9,438 bases of DNA. Origin: Deinococcus radiotolerans (lineage in GTDB: Bacteria > Deinococcota > Deinococci > Deinococcales > Deinococcaceae). Positions 1 to 7,073 of this stretch are shown one piece after another (position 1 is the first letter of the stretch; the number at the start of each line of letters is the position of its first letter). Under the pieces are notes generated by a model. The model did not search any database. It was not told the origin of the DNA and saw nothing but the letters and a program-made list of their open reading frames with translations. The translations under genes and the position numbers were made by a program. The DNA is taken from contig NZ_BMPE01000038.1 of assembly GCF_014647435.1 (NCBI RefSeq), positions 1 through 9,438 of the forward strand, in the 5' to 3' direction.

Positions 1-111
1 ATGCGCCTCCCAGTCTGCTGCTCGATTTGCAATCAGACTGGCACCGGAAACAGGGGCAAGGTCAGAGACGATCTTGTCTCAGTCAGAGTGGGCCGACCAA
101 TTGGGATCACG
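1..111. other. Foreign or rearranged sequence abutting truncated repA
   Basis: This short stretch begins where the Rep reading frame stops. It encodes nothing recognisable on either strand; the open plus-strand frame through it is an antisense shadow of repA. It contains a small inverted repeat, GAGAC-N6-GTCTC, at about 66-81. It could be the end of an insertion sequence whose body lies left of the window, but I see no identifiable terminal repeat and no transposase, so the nature of the junction is unknown. Confidence 0.35.
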
Positions 112-408
112 TCACACGTACAGGTTCACCAGGCCGACGATGATGTCATTGTCGATGCCGTGCGGGACGACATTGTCGCGGCCTGCGGTGCAGCGGATAT
201 GAATGGGGCCCTGATGGTCGATCGTGACGGTCTTCTCCCACCCGACGGCGGTGGTGGGGACGCGGTTGGACGCCACGATGAACATCAACCGGTTGAGGTT
301 CAGTTCGTCGTGACTGGATTCCGTCGACCCGGGCGAGGCGACAGGACGTTCAGGCATGCCGCGCATTCTACTGACTGAACCGCTGGGCTGCCTCACTGAT
401 TGAGTCAT
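112..408 (-). pseudogene. repA: Plasmid replication initiator (RepA-type), N-terminal fragment
   Basis: About 98 residues of what looks like the N-terminus of a Deinococcus plasmid replication initiator; such proteins bind iterons and open the origin. The recognisable stretch runs from DELNLNRLMFIVASNRVP through WEKTVTI to VPHGIDNDIIVGLVNLYV, recalled from Deinococcus Rep proteins and not checked by search. Full-length proteins of this group are several hundred residues. Here a TGA follows LYV directly, and none of the three minus-strand frames of positions 1-111 continues the Rep sequence, so the gene is truncated by insertion or recombination rather than by a point mutation. I chose the ATG at 408, which has a purine-rich GAAAGAAG leader; an ATG at 447 lies within the AT-rich leader and one at 357 is also possible. 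The six iterons just upstream support the assignment. Such initiators usually repress their own promoter. Confidence 0.65.
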
Positions 409-414
409 TCTTCT

Positions 415-455
415 TTCAAGAGAATAAGAAAAAAATATGATGATCATTCATCAGG
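415..455. promoter_or_regulatory. AT-rich repA leader with a perfect inverted repeat
   Basis: This is the most AT-rich stretch in a GC-rich window and includes an A7 run. It lies between repA and the iterons, where an origin's melting region and the rep promoter would be expected. At 438-453 it contains the perfect inverted repeat TGATGA-N4-TCATCA, which could be a dimer-binding operator. No convincing -35/-10 pair could be assigned on the minus strand, so promoter placement is inference only. Confidence 0.45.
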
Positions 456-500
456 TGTGCAGCGGAAATTGCGGCCTGCACGAATATTCTCCCGCGAACT

Positions 501-683
501 CCACAAAGTGTCACCGGCTGGGCAGCCCGGATTCCACAAAGTGTCACTGGAAAAAGAGCTCAAACGCCGCAAAGTGTCACCGGGAAAACTACGCCCCATT
601 CCGCAAAGTGTCACCGGCTGGGCAGCCCGGATTCCACAAAGTGTCACTGGAAAAAGAGCTCAAACGCCGCAAAGTGTCACCGG
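501..683. repeat. Six-iteron array, probable plasmid origin of replication
   Basis: Six direct copies of the 17-mer CC(A/G)CAAAGTGTCAC(C/T)GG start at 501, 534, 567, 601, 634 and 667, giving spacings of 33, 33, 34, 33 and 33 bp. That is about three helical turns, so bound proteins would sit on one face of the DNA. The array is itself a duplication: 501-583 and 601-683 match at 82 of 83 positions, differing only at 503/603 (A versus G). Directly repeated, phased 17-mers upstream of a rep gene are the classic iteron arrangement for initiator binding and copy-number control. The assignment as an origin rests on this pattern and on the neighbouring repA fragment. Confidence 0.8.
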
Positions 684-898
684 CCCGTAGCGGCCGCGGA
701 GAACTCAGGTGCATTCACGCGGCCGCACGCATTCCCGCACGCCCACCTCAGCCTGAACGCTGGCGTGACAGGCCGTCGCCCCCACGACCCAAAACAGCTT
801 CCAGCGCACCGCCGGAAGAGACCGAACGTCCGCTCTCACCACCGGGCCGTGCAGGCCACCAGAGGTCCATTCCGGCAGCCAGGCGCGGATTTCACTCG
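684..898. other. Gene-free spacer
   Basis: This lies between the last iteron and the 3' end of the VasI-like gene on the minus strand. Open frames here are arginine- and proline-rich shadows typical of GC-rich noncoding DNA. I see no strong hairpin that would end transcription from the minus-strand gene. Confidence 0.5.
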
Positions 899-1843
899 TC
901 AGTGCAGCACCACGGGCAGCGGCTCGTACACCTTCTTGCTGCCATTGTCGAAGTGCAGTGTCGCCGTGACGTTGATGCTGGTGTACCCCCGCTCTGCGCG
1001 CGCCCGGACATTCAGCGGCAGCGTAAAGAGCAGCCGCGCGCCGTCCTGCCGGAACTTCACCCCGGCGGCGCCGGTCGCGGGCCAACGGTCCACGCTGTCG
1101 AGCGCCAGTTGCCCCGCCTGACCGCCCTACCGGTAGCGGAAGTCGGCCCGTACGACCCGCACGCCGTTCGGAATGGTGTCGATGGCCAGCTGGCACAGCG
1201 CCGCCCGGCCGGCCACGAATGAAGGGCGCACCGGACCGGAGCTGGCGTCCGTGCATGTGGTGAAGAAACAGGCCACGAATTTCGGCGCCGCGCCCGCCGC
1301 ACATGGCGCCGTGATCGTCATGGTCAAAGTGGCGGCTGAGGGCGCCGTGCCCGCCAGGCGGCTACCGCACGCGCGGATCTGCTGCCACGCCTGCGCGAAG
1401 CCGTTGGCGCTGAACGTGGAGGTGAGGGGTTGCCCGCCCGACTGCCGGGTGAAGCGCACGACGAGCCGCTTCCCGGCGTGTAGGCCAGCCACGATGCGCT
1501 TCACGGTGGCGTCCTGAATGTTGACCATAGCGGCCACGGGGAGGCGCATGACGACGTCCGGCAGGCCGTCACTCATGGTGGCTGCCGCGTCAACGATCTG
1601 GTGTTTGGTAATGATGCACAGCCACAGTTCCGGCCGCTCAGCGTCGCTGCAGCGCACCACCAGGGAGGTGTCTCCAGCGACGTCATTGACCTCGTGGAGC
1701 CGGAGGAAGCTCTTGTTCACGTCGGTGATCGGGTCTTGGCGGTACGACCAATCCGTCTGGGTGCCGGGCATCCGGTCGACGGCAGCAGCGGACGCGGCCA
1801 GGGTCGTCAGGAGCACAGCGGTCCAGCGGGCAAGGCGGGGCAT
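899..1843 (-). pseudogene. Exported VasI/TagO-like protein gene split by an in-frame amber stop
   Basis: The first part (1127-1843) encodes 238 residues with a signal peptide (hydrophobic residues 8-21, cleavage likely near ASAAA-VD). The mature part reads WSYRQDPITD, then LVVRC (Cys65), LWLC (Cys76), LVVRF (127-131) and an alpha-helical IRACG (Cys159). This order resembles the type VI secretion-associated VasI/TagO pattern (DPMTD, LxxRC, late AC), which is also found in envelope proteins without a T6SS; no T6SS gene is seen here. TAG at 1127-1129 ends the frame, but exactly the same frame stays open for a further 75 codons to TGA at 899-901 and remains protein-like, including the beta-strand-type INVTATLHFDNGSKKVYEP. 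CAG to TAG is the simplest origin. The ATG at 1843 lacks a clear ribosome-binding site, and an in-frame TGA shortly upstream excludes a longer start. The gene is probably inactivated; a truncated 238-residue product is possible. Confidence 0.6.
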
Positions 1844-2287
1844 GGATGCCGTTCTGTGCCTCGCTCACCCCCCACGCAAGCGATTCCGAGACAGTGACCA
1901 GCGCAGGCGGGAGGCCAGCGTCTGGCAACGCCTGCAGGTGTGAAGGCCCCGACCGGTGGACGGCTTGGCCACGGCGCGGTCGCCAGCGGGCCGGCAGGCG
2001 CAAGGCAGGCCTCGTGGGGCCCCTTTGAGGTCTGGGACCGCCGAGGGGCGCTCCGCTGGACGTCCTGGCGCGGCCCTGGGTGTGCAGGGGCAGAGCGGCA
2101 TGGGGCGCAGTGTCTGGGCAGACACAGCGGGAGCGGTGGCCTGGGCCCATACGGTCAGGAGCGGCCCGGTGCTGGGAGTTCCGTACAGCGGCCGCGGTGC
2201 GGCCGGAGGTGAACCCAGTCGAGGGCCAGCCGGACGCCTGGCGTGGAGCTGGGAGGCCCGCCGCGCCGGCCCGGAGGACCTACCCCG
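1844..2287. other. Gene-free GC-rich stretch
   Basis: Every long frame across this region on both strands is rich in Arg, Pro, Gly and Ala without recognisable motifs, the usual picture of random open frames in GC-rich DNA. It separates the VasI-like gene from the remnant to its right and may be the eroded 3' part of that remnant. Confidence 0.45.
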
Positions 2288-2700
2288 ACCCTGAGGCGTT
2301 GTGGGGGCGCAGGTCACCGCCCAGCCGATCTCGAGACCGAAGCGGGCGAGCAGCGTGAACTCCAGTCGCTCGCTGGAGCGCTGCACGTCCACGTGGTACC
2401 CGAGGAAGCCGGAACCGTCAGGGTCAAGCAGCGCCTGGGTGAAGTCTGGGTCGTCGGCCAGCGCTTCGAGCAGCGGGAGCGTCACCGTCCCGTACCGGAG
2501 GGCCTGGGCCCGCAGGTCAAGGGGAACGACCTTGAGAATGGTCGCCTGCTCGCGCTCCTGCAGGCGGCCACTGAGGAGCAGCGTCCTGAGCAGCTCCAGG
2601 TCCTGCGCGGCCAGCGCGTCCCCGAGCAGGGCGCTGCGCAGGGCGGGCGGGGTCCACCAGAAGTGGGCGGTGGTGCCTGCACGACCTGTGTTGGCCGGAG
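2288..2700 (-). pseudogene. Degraded gene remnant, possibly ankyrin-like
   Basis: One minus-strand frame reads as ordinary soluble protein for about 130 codons. It goes through [48 protein letters not shown] and [18 protein letters not shown], and ends near [12 protein letters not shown] and CAPTTPQ. The alternation of short amphipathic helices with [14 protein letters not shown] turns is faintly ankyrin-repeat-like; this is pattern reading, not identification. An in-frame stop lies upstream near 2730, and there is no ATG, GTG or TTG between that stop and the start of the protein-like part. A neighbouring frame starting at 2774 could have supplied the original N-terminus through a frameshift. 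Downstream of about 2288 the frame stays open but composition turns to Arg/Pro/Ala noise. I therefore read it as a broken gene. An internal GTG at 2485 would give only the second half. Confidence 0.35.
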
Positions 2701-2830
2701 GACACGTTGAGGGCAGACTGCTGGTGCGACCGGCCTTTCAGGCGCTGCTTGGCCACCCGTTGGGGGAAGACCACATATCTTCTGCACAGCGGAAATCGGC
2801 GAGCTAAGGTGCGCTTTGCTTGAAAAAGTT

Positions 2831-2840
2831 AAGGTGGAGG
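2831..2840 (+). promoter_or_regulatory. Ribosome-binding site deciding the lipoprotein start
   Basis: AAGGTGGAGG lies 8 nt before GTG 2849. It places translation start at this GTG, immediately before a perfect lipoprotein signal peptide, rather than at the upstream in-frame TTG 2816, which would put 11 extra residues ahead of the signal. Confidence 0.8.
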
Positions 2841-2848
2841 TTTTTCGT

Positions 2849-4960
2849 GTGAAACGGTCTTTGCTTATTTTCCCCATGATGCTGACGTTGACATCCCTCA
2901 TGGCCTGCGGCGTGCCGAACAGCACAGTGCCCGCCGTCGCAGACCCTCACGTGCAGACCGCGCCAGTCACGCTGGGTCTGCCTGAATTCGCTCAGGCCTC
3001 TACCTCGCGAGTCGGCACGCAGGGTGTTCCAGTGGGCACCACCACGGCCGAACTGGCCGTTTTTGATGGTGCGGCGGAAGTACTATTCGACGCGAACGGC
3101 AAAATCGTAAGCAGCGGTGGCGGCCGCATCCAGCTCACGCCCAACTCCAGCAGGCGCACCGTCGCGCTGCTCGTGGGACACACGTACAACTTCAAGATCA
3201 CCGCGCGGGACGGCGCAGCCACCCCCAACGACCTGGCGTACGGCGAGAAGAATAACGTGGCGGTGACCGGGGCCACGACCCTGACCCTCAATCTCAAAAC
3301 GCTACTGGGTGCCGCGCAGTTGAGCCAGACCCGCGTTCAGAACGGTGCCGTTGAGCTGGCCCTGAACGTCTCCCCGAAAGGCCGGCCGGACCTAGCGGTA
3401 CCGGAAGACGACTACACCGTCAGCTACGCCGTGACGGGCGGAACCATCCTTACGGAATCGAAGCTCGGCCTCCAGATTCAACCCACCGAAGCCACCGTGA
3501 AGGTGGTGGCCACCGTCAGCGGCAGCACCGCACCGAACGTGGACGGCACGGTCACCACCACCCTGACGCAGGCAGGGGACAGCAGCGGCAGTGTCGGCGC
3601 TGACCTGACCTCACCCACCGTCGCGATCACGACCCCAGCGGACACGGCGTCCGTGAATGCCACCACTGCTACGACCATCACCGGAACCGCCACGGACAAT
3701 GCCGCGGTCTCACGAGTCGAGGTCTATGACGGCGTCAGGCTCCTGGGCACGGCCACCCTGTCCGGGACCGCCTGGAGCATCCCCTGGACGCCGGACAGCG
3801 GGAGCCACACCGTCACCGCGGTCGCCTACGACGCGGCCGGCAACACCGCCCGCGCCAAGGTGGGCGTCGCGACGCTTGATCCCACCTTCGGGCTGGGCGG
3901 AAACGTCAATGGAGCGGTCAGCAGCACCCAGAACGATATCGCCAGGGACGTGCTCGTCCAAAGTGACGGCCGGATCCTCCTGGGGGGAATCGTGAACGCA
4001 TCCACGGGTGGAGGTTACACGTACGCCCTGTCCCGCCTGAACGCGAACGGCACGCTGGACACCACGTTCGGTACGAACGGCAGAGTCACGACCGATTTTG
4101 ACGGCAACGGGTCCACCAACGACGACCTGATGGCCCTGGCGCAGCAGAGCGACGGCCGTATCATTGCCGTCGGCCAGACGAATTACGGCATTGCCGTCGC
4201 CCGCTACACAAGCACTGGCGCGCTCGAATGGAAACGGCGGCTCATGTTCGGGACCATTCAGGATCAGGCGAACAGCGTCGCCCTTCAGGCCGACGGGAAA
4301 ATCCTCGTGGCGGGGATCACCGTGACGTCCAATGCGGCCAACACGGCCGACGCGTTTGTCACCCGCCTGAACCCCGACGGGTCCACCGATACCAACTTCG
4401 GCTCAGGTGGCCTGGTCAAACCAGACTTCAATGGCGTCTGGGAGGCGGCCAACGCTGTCACGGTGCAGAGTGACGGGAAAATCCTCGTGGCGGCCAGCGG
4501 GGGCAACACCAACACCGTCATGCTGTACCGGCTGACCGGTGCCGGTGCCGTCGACACCACCTTCGGGACTGCCGGGAAGGTGTCCGCCGCGCAGGGGGGC
4601 GCCGACGTGTACGCCATGGTGGTGCAACCTGACGGGAAGATCGTCACGGCTGGCAACCAGCTCGCGCGCTTCACTGCGGCGGGGCAGCCGGACGCCACAT
4701 TCGGGACGGGCGGCTTCACCACCCTCTCGAGGGCGGCCACGGACGCGGTGCTGTTGAGTGACGGCCGCATCATGATCCTCGCTGGAGGCTTCCGGCGGTT
4801 CACCGCCGAAGGCGCCGTGGATGCCACGTTCGGCGGCGGTGGCTTCATGCGTGGGGGCGGGAATGCGGTCGCCGTCCAGCCGGACGACAAGGTCGTGGTG
4901 GCGGGATCGGCCCTGGTGAACAATCAAGACGATTTCTTCAGCATGCGCATCCTCCCCTGA
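2849..4960 (+). CDS. Lipoprotein with Ig-like domain and seven delta-60 repeats (beta-propeller)
   Basis: The product is 703 residues. Residues 1-20 form a lipoprotein signal: a KR-positive start, a hydrophobic core and the lipobox LMAC with Cys20 as the acylated residue, so the protein should be membrane-anchored and surface- or periplasm-facing. Residues of about 25-250 are beta-rich and unassigned. About 254-341 is a bacterial Ig-like domain (SPTVAITTPADTASV, RVEVYDG, HTVTAVAYDAAGNTA). From about 343 to the end are seven delta-60 repeats (TIGR02608/DUF5122 type), each with a QSDGRI/QPDGKI strand and most with an FGTxGxV turn. Two successive FGxxG turns are separated by a weak MFGTIQ copy. 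Seven copies fit a closed seven-bladed propeller. Such proteins are usually extracellular binding or adhesion proteins; no catalytic residues are evident. The gene stands alone, with no close partner on its strand, and is followed by a strong stem-loop. The ligand is unknown. Confidence 0.92.
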   Translation: MKRSLLIFPMMLTLTSLMACGVPNSTVPAVADPHVQTAPVTLGLPEFAQASTSRVGTQGVPVGTTTAELAVFDGAAEVLFDANGKIVSSGGGRIQLTPNSSRRTVALLVGHTYNFKITARDGAATPNDLAYGEKNNVAVTGATTLTLNLKTLLGAAQLSQTRVQNGAVELALNVSPKGRPDLAVPEDDYTVSYAVTGGTILTESKLGLQIQPTEATVKVVATVSGSTAPNVDGTVTTTLTQAGDSSGSVGADLTSPTVAITTPADTASVNATTATTITGTATDNAAVSRVEVYDGVRLLGTATLSGTAWSIPWTPDSGSHTVTAVAYDAAGNTARAKVGVATLDPTFGLGGNVNGAVSSTQNDIARDVLVQSDGRILLGGIVNASTGGGYTYALSRLNANGTLDTTFGTNGRVTTDFDGNGSTNDDLMALAQQSDGRIIAVGQTNYGIAVARYTSTGALEWKRRLMFGTIQDQANSVALQADGKILVAGITVTSNAANTADAFVTRLNPDGSTDTNFGSGGLVKPDFNGVWEAANAVTVQSDGKILVAASGGNTNTVMLYRLTGAGAVDTTFGTAGKVSAAQGGADVYAMVVQPDGKIVTAGNQLARFTAAGQPDATFGTGGFTTLSRAATDAVLLSDGRIMILAGGFRRFTAEGAVDATFGGGGFMRGGGNAVAVQPDDKVVVAGSALVNNQDDFFSMRILP

Positions 4961-4978
4961 GCCCGGATGGTGATTCCA

Positions 4979-5011
4979 ATCGGCCCGCCTCCGACCAGGA
5001 GGCGGGCCGAT
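4979..5011 (+). terminator. Stem-loop terminator after the lipoprotein gene
   Basis: A perfect 14-bp GC-rich stem (4979-4992 with 4998-5011, loop GACCA) begins 18 nt after the lipoprotein stop codon. The following bases are CTTGACCCC, not a T run, so it is not a textbook intrinsic terminator. Its position and strength still suggest it ends or stabilises the lipoprotein transcript. Confidence 0.7.
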
Positions 5012-5869
5012 CTTGACCCCTTAGATTGGGCGGCTGGTTCATCCTGACCGTACGCCCCGTCGCCACCGATTCCCCTGTCAGCGGTGGCGCGCTGCGGCTG
5101 TATCACCGCTTGCTCCTGAGCCGATGGGATGAACAGCACCAGCTCCACGGCCGCAATCTCGTCGTCCGTCACGAACCCCCGTCACGTCTGGCCACGCGGT
5201 GGGCGTCAAGGCGTCCGTTCCTGAACCGTTCCGCCTCTCCAAGCGTTCGAGGCCAAGGCTGCGGGAGCACATCGTCATGCTCATCCGGGTGACGCTCAAT
5301 CATACCGGGCGCGAGCACTGCGGCTCCGGCACCAAGGGTGCCCTGACCGTGTCTGTTGAGGAAGCCAAGGGCTTGGCCCCGCACTGAAGATCAGGTGCGC
5401 CCACGCCTCCGGCCTGCCCTGCCTGAGCCCGGCGGCCATCAGGCTGGCGGTGCTGACGGCCGCCCCACCGGATAGTGCGCAGCTGGACGCACGCCGGCTG
5501 GGCCGCTGACTTTCAGCTGCAGCGCTCCAAGGCCAGCGGGAAACGCTCAACTGGGTCGTGTTCCGGCCCACTGTGTGGTGGGAGACGGGTCGCCAGATAC
5601 GACCCCAGCGTTACGCAGGCACCGGTCCATCCGAGGCCACGAACACGCCTAGCGGTCATGGGATCAATTGGCAGCTCGTCGGACTTTATGAACATGGTGA
5701 GCCTGACCTGACCGGCAGTTTGCAGATGCAGCGGTGTTTCACGCGACGCCAGATGACGCTACCTCATCCTACATTCACGCTGAACTCAGACGTGAGCACA
5801 AGGCGGCCCCATAACCGTCTCACCTGAGTGTCGTTGATCCATATTCCCCACTCCTTCCATCTCCGTCCA
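5012..5869. other. Gene-free intergenic region
   Basis: I find no convincing gene in this stretch. Short frames on both strands (for example 5199-5387 plus and 5513-5695 minus, the latter starting MFIKSDELPIDPMTARR) lack family motifs and good ribosome-binding sites. A perfect 8-bp inverted repeat, CGCCACCG-N13-CGGTGGCG, lies at 5061-5089. The region may hold eroded gene or insertion-sequence debris and must contain the promoter of the operon starting at 5906, but I could not place a convincing -35/-10 pair. Confidence 0.5.
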
Positions 5870-5888
5870 GGTGGTGCCTGCCACCACC
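5870..5888 (+). promoter_or_regulatory. Hairpin directly upstream of the operon's first ribosome-binding site
   Basis: GGTGGTG-CCTGC-CACCACC forms a perfect 7-bp stem ending 4 nt before the GTGAGG ribosome-binding sequence (5893-5898), which itself is 7 nt from ATG 5906. It could affect translation or mRNA stability of the operon. Function is inferred from position only. Confidence 0.35.
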
Positions 5889-5905
5889 ACAAGTGAGGTC
5901 GCTGC

Positions 5906-7066
5906 ATGCACACACGTCCCCTCAAGGCCCGCACCCGGGTGGCTGGCCTTGGCCTAGCCCTCCTGCTCAGCGCGTCCACCGGCCCGGCCGCCGCGCAGAC
6001 CAGCGTCGCGGCGGCCACCATTACCGCCACCCAGACGGTGCAGGTGACGGGGCAGGCCACCGTCACGACCACGCCAGCCGCCGCGCGGCAGGCGGCCCTC
6101 AACGACGCCATCCGCGCGGCCATCGAGCAGGTCCTCGGCGCGTACGTCAGCGCGTCCAGCACGCTGCGCAGCACCGAAGCGTTCGAGCAGTTGCAGCAGC
6201 GGCTGATCAAACGCGCCGACGGCTTCGGCCGGATCGTCCAGGTGCTCACTGAGCGGCAGGAGGGCAGCACGTACAGCGTGACCGTGCGGGTCGCGGTCGC
6301 CCGGCCCAGCCTGGAACAGGAACTCAAGGCGTTCCTCACCCAGAAGGGGGACCCCCGGATCCTGGTGGTCATTCCCGAGCAGGTCCTCCGGCGGGTCGTT
6401 CCGGACCCCGCAGCCGAGACCGAAGTGCAGCGCGCGCTGATCGCCGCGGGGTACCGCGTCGTTGATCTCTCCCAGAGCCAGCTGAACGCGGCCCGCGACG
6501 TCATCCGGGGCGGCGCGGTCGACCTGCAGGCGCGCCGCGAACTGGCCACGCGCTACCAGGCGGATCTGCTCGTCACGGGCGAGGCGTTCGCCGAGGAGTA
6601 CGGCGCGGTCCTCAGCCAGCGGGCCTACACGGCGCGCCTCGAACTGAAAATCGTGGATCTCGCCACCGGGCAGGTGATCTACAGTGACGCGTTCACCGGC
6701 GCCGGTACCGCCGCGACCGACGCGGTCGCTGGGAAGACCGCGCTGCAGAACGTCGCGCGGACCGCCACGCCGTCCCTGCCGGGCGCCCTGCTCGGCTGGC
6801 TGAGCGGCAGTGGCAAGGCCGCGGGCCGCACGTTCACCGTGCGGTTCCTGCAGGTGCCCACCTTCCGGGCACTGAACGACAGCCTCGCGCTGCTGCGCGG
6901 CAGCGCCGGCGTGCAGGCCGCCCTGAACCGGCAGTTCGACGCGGCTGGCGCGCTCGCGGAAGTGGAGTACGCCGGCTCGCCCGAGGAGCTCGCGCAGCTC
7001 CTCGAAGACCTGGGCTTTACCGTCACCGGCCTCAGCGCCGGGGAACTCACCGTCACCTACCGCTGA
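5906..7066 (+). CDS. Exported FlgT-like protein with extra C-terminal alpha/beta domain
   Basis: The product is 386 residues. It has a cleavable signal peptide (basic residues to 11, hydrophobic 12-22, cleavage near PAAA-QTS, residue 30/31) and no lipobox. Residues of about 44-132 match the FlgT N-terminal pattern: VQVTGQATV, ARQAALNDAIRAAIEQVLGAYVSA, KRADGFGRIVQVLTE, STYSVTVRVAV. Residues of about 150-262 match the FlgT-middle/CsgG-like fold: RILVVIPEQ, ALIAAGYRVVDLS, ARRELATRYQADLLVTGEA, ARLELKIVDLATGQVIYSD. After a linker (about 270-305), residues 309-386 form a compact beta-alpha-beta-type domain ending in EELAQLLEDLGFTVTGL. In Vibrio, FlgT helps build outer-membrane H and T rings of the flagellar motor, but no flagellar gene is seen here. 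A GTGAGG site 7 nt before ATG 5906 supports the start. It is first in a three-gene operon, with the next ATG only 7 nt after its stop. Periplasmic location is inferred. Confidence 0.9.
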   Translation: MHTRPLKARTRVAGLGLALLLSASTGPAAAQTSVAAATITATQTVQVTGQATVTTTPAAARQAALNDAIRAAIEQVLGAYVSASSTLRSTEAFEQLQQRLIKRADGFGRIVQVLTERQEGSTYSVTVRVAVARPSLEQELKAFLTQKGDPRILVVIPEQVLRRVVPDPAAETEVQRALIAAGYRVVDLSQSQLNAARDVIRGGAVDLQARRELATRYQADLLVTGEAFAEEYGAVLSQRAYTARLELKIVDLATGQVIYSDAFTGAGTAATDAVAGKTALQNVARTATPSLPGALLGWLSGSGKAAGRTFTVRFLQVPTFRALNDSLALLRGSAGVQAALNRQFDAAGALAEVEYAGSPEELAQLLEDLGFTVTGLSAGELTVTYR

Positions 7067-7073
7067 GGTTGCC

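Noticed and set aside
501..683. CRISPR-like array of short repeats
   Set aside because: The 17-bp repeats at 33-34 bp spacing have 16-17 bp spacers that are themselves duplicated, and there are no cas genes. The position beside repA fits iterons.
437..1222. 261-codon plus-strand open frame spanning the iterons
   Set aside because: Its start is a run through the iteron repeats, the rest is antisense to the split gene and Arg/Pro-rich. It is a shadow.
2816..2848. Earlier TTG start for the lipoprotein, adding 11 residues
   Set aside because: GTG 2849 has AAGGTGGAGG at 8 nt and begins a canonical lipoprotein signal; the TTG would move charged residues ahead of it.
5513..5695. Possible 60-residue minus-strand protein starting MFIKSDELP
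   Set aside because: Weak ribosome-binding site, no family motif and a composition that degrades after about 35 residues. Left inside the gene-free entry.
5012..5869. Insertion-sequence remnant
   Set aside because: I looked for transposase-like motifs and terminal inverted repeats in all frames and found nothing firm enough to name.
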